From JADFSZ01 sp022560555 [NCBI: PVC group bacterium] (GTDB taxonomy: Bacteria > GCA-001730085 > JADFSZ01), in assembly GCA_022560555.1 (NCBI GenBank), contig JADFSZ010000091.1, positions 1 to 7,063 of the forward strand: a stretch of DNA of 7,063 nt. Direction: 5' to 3'. How positions within the stretch are numbered: position 1 is the stretch's first letter; each line of letters starts with the position of its first letter. Made by a program: the position numbers and the translations under genes. The notes below the pieces were generated by a model, which was given only the letters and a program-made list of their open reading frames with translations, did no database searches and was not told where the DNA came from. Shown piece after piece: positions 6,125 through 7,063 of this stretch.

Positions 6125-7063
6125 TTAGCTCACAATGGAAGCCAGGCGATACAAAGCTTTCTTCATATTTTCTTCATAACCCGCGTTCGATTTAAGATCC
6201 CTTTTCTGGCCGCTGATTTTATAGGCCATGGTTCTGACACATTCTGTCGCGCGTGAATACGGAAATTCCAAATAAAACGGCCGCTGCCGTTTGACAGATT
6301 TGGGCACGGCTTCATCCCGCACAATGAAACCTTCCATAGAAATACCGCGATTGAGAAACTGTTTCGTGATGGTGATCATTTTTTGTCCAAGTTTTTGAGC
6401 TTCTTTTTCATTTTTAACCATATTGAGGACAAGCTTAATATTGACATCATTATTATGCGCTAACAGGGTCTTGATCATGGCATAGGCGTCAATGGTGGAT
6501 GTAGGCTCCGGTGTGCATACGACAAAAACGTCATCAGCGGCCAGATTAAAATTAATGGCATTTTTCCCGAGGCCTGCTTCTGTATCAATGAGCACATAAT
6601 CAACATGTTTACGGACCTTTTCAAAGTGTTCCAAAAATATTTTTTGCTGAAGCGTATCGAGACTCGTCAGTTCCTCAATACCCGAACTTGCGGGAAGAAT
6701 ATTGAGTCCAAGTGGCCCTTCGATCATGATATCCAGAACATCTTTTTGTCCGCTTATCACGTGATGAATATTGTATTGGGGCGTTAATCCAAAAAGAACA
6801 TCCACATTCGCGAGCCCAAGATCGGCGTCAATGAGAACCACGCGTTTCCCCAATTGACATAAAGCTAATCCCAGGTTCACGGCTAAATTAGTTTTTCCGA
6901 CTCCCCCTTTTCCGCTTGTAATCGCGATCACTTTCACTTGATGAACCGGCTTTCTCGACATACGACTGTATAAACCCATAAAACTTGTAGTTTTCTGGTC
7001 CGGGCGAACAACATCAATGATTTCAACAAATGGGCCGACAATGTCGGGGTCAAATTGAGTGTT
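6125..7063 (-). CDS. FlhG/MinD-type ATPase, apparently fused to an HD-GYP tail; 5' end cut by the window edge
   Basis: The ATPase part (284 residues from the ATG at 6979) is a deviant-Walker-A P-loop protein of the FlhG/YlxH/MinD kind, which use ATP-driven dimerisation to position or count surface structures such as flagella or pili. From that ATG: SGKGGVGKT (22-30, with signature Lys24 and Lys29), LIDADLGLANVD (49-60), the Walker B strand YVLIDTEAG (128-136) and TPEPTSTIDAYAMIK (156-170). The frame has no stop before the window edge. The 28 codons upstream (7063-6980) begin NTQFDPDIVGPFVEII, a close fit to the conserved HD-GYP C-terminal stretch, and continue in frame through a short linker. 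No Shine-Dalgarno precedes the ATGs at 6979 or 6961. I therefore read this as the 3' part of a larger HD-GYP-MinD protein. The ATPase call is firm; the fusion rests on a short stretch. No catalytic HD or GYP residues lie inside the window. Confidence 0.85.
   Translation of the reverse strand, partial: NTQFDPDIVGPFVEIIDVVRPDQKTTSFMGLYSRMSRKPVHQVKVIAITSGKGGVGKTNLAVNLGLALCQLGKRVVLIDADLGLANVDVLFGLTPQYNIHHVISGQKDVLDIMIEGPLGLNILPASSGIEELTSLDTLQQKIFLEHFEKVRKHVDYVLIDTEAGLGKNAINFNLAADDVFVVCTPEPTSTIDAYAMIKTLLAHNNDVNIKLVLNMVKNEKEAQKLGQKMITITKQFLNRGISMEGFIVRDEAVPKSVKRQRPFYLEFPYSRATECVRTMAYKISGQKRDLKSNAGYEENMKKALYRLASIVS

Noticed and set aside
6962-7000. FlhG-type activator motif (DQAxxLR) in the linker before the ATPase, at DQKTTSFMGL
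   Set aside because: Only the DQ pair fits; the Leu-Arg part is missing, so similarity is not above chance.

Overview
The window is a compact bacterial gene block in which every supported gene lies on the minus strand, so transcription runs from high to low coordinates. Base composition is moderate to slightly AT-rich. The gene set (UvrB, RNase HI, type A RNase P RNA, NAD(P)HX epimerase) is bacterial housekeeping, accompanied by a cyclic-di-GMP signalling pair. The domain mix suggests a Gram-negative-like or candidate-phylum bacterium. Omnitrophota is my guess from the general style of the proteins; nothing in the sequence fixes the phylum.

In transcription order: (1) 7063-6125, a reading frame open at the window edge. 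Its first residues look like the C-terminal tail of an HD-GYP phosphodiesterase domain, and it runs without a stop into a complete FlhG/MinD-type ATPase. (2) 6104-4947, a GGDEF diguanylate cyclase with a C-terminal PilZ-like domain, 20 nt downstream and with a strong ribosome binding site. (3) About 4946-4794, an intergenic region with a near-consensus sigma-70 promoter and a small hairpin at the predicted transcript start. (4) 4793-4071, a coiled-coil protein with a C4 zinc ribbon. (5) 4070-3654, RNase HI, starting directly after the previous stop codon. (6) About 3636-3219, RNase P RNA (rnpB), about 20 nt after RNase HI. (7) 3197-2487, a stand-alone NAD(P)HX epimerase. (8) 2494-2087, a hot-dog thioesterase overlapping its neighbours on both sides. 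(9) 2103-97, UvrB. (10) The last 96 bases hold a tandem heptamer array inside an inverted repeat, then a palindrome.

The first two genes form a plausible c-di-GMP module: one protein carries the remains of a degrading domain joined to a polar or surface-positioning ATPase, and the next makes and may sense the same messenger. The remaining genes look like a second transcription unit driven by the promoter at 4857-4885. In it a structural RNA, rnpB, is sandwiched between protein genes with almost no spacing. The ends of rnpB can pair in an extended P1 helix, which may help release it from the transcript.

The most notable observation is the apparent HD-GYP/MinD fusion. The window holds only 28 codons of the first domain, so the sequence beyond the edge is needed to confirm it.
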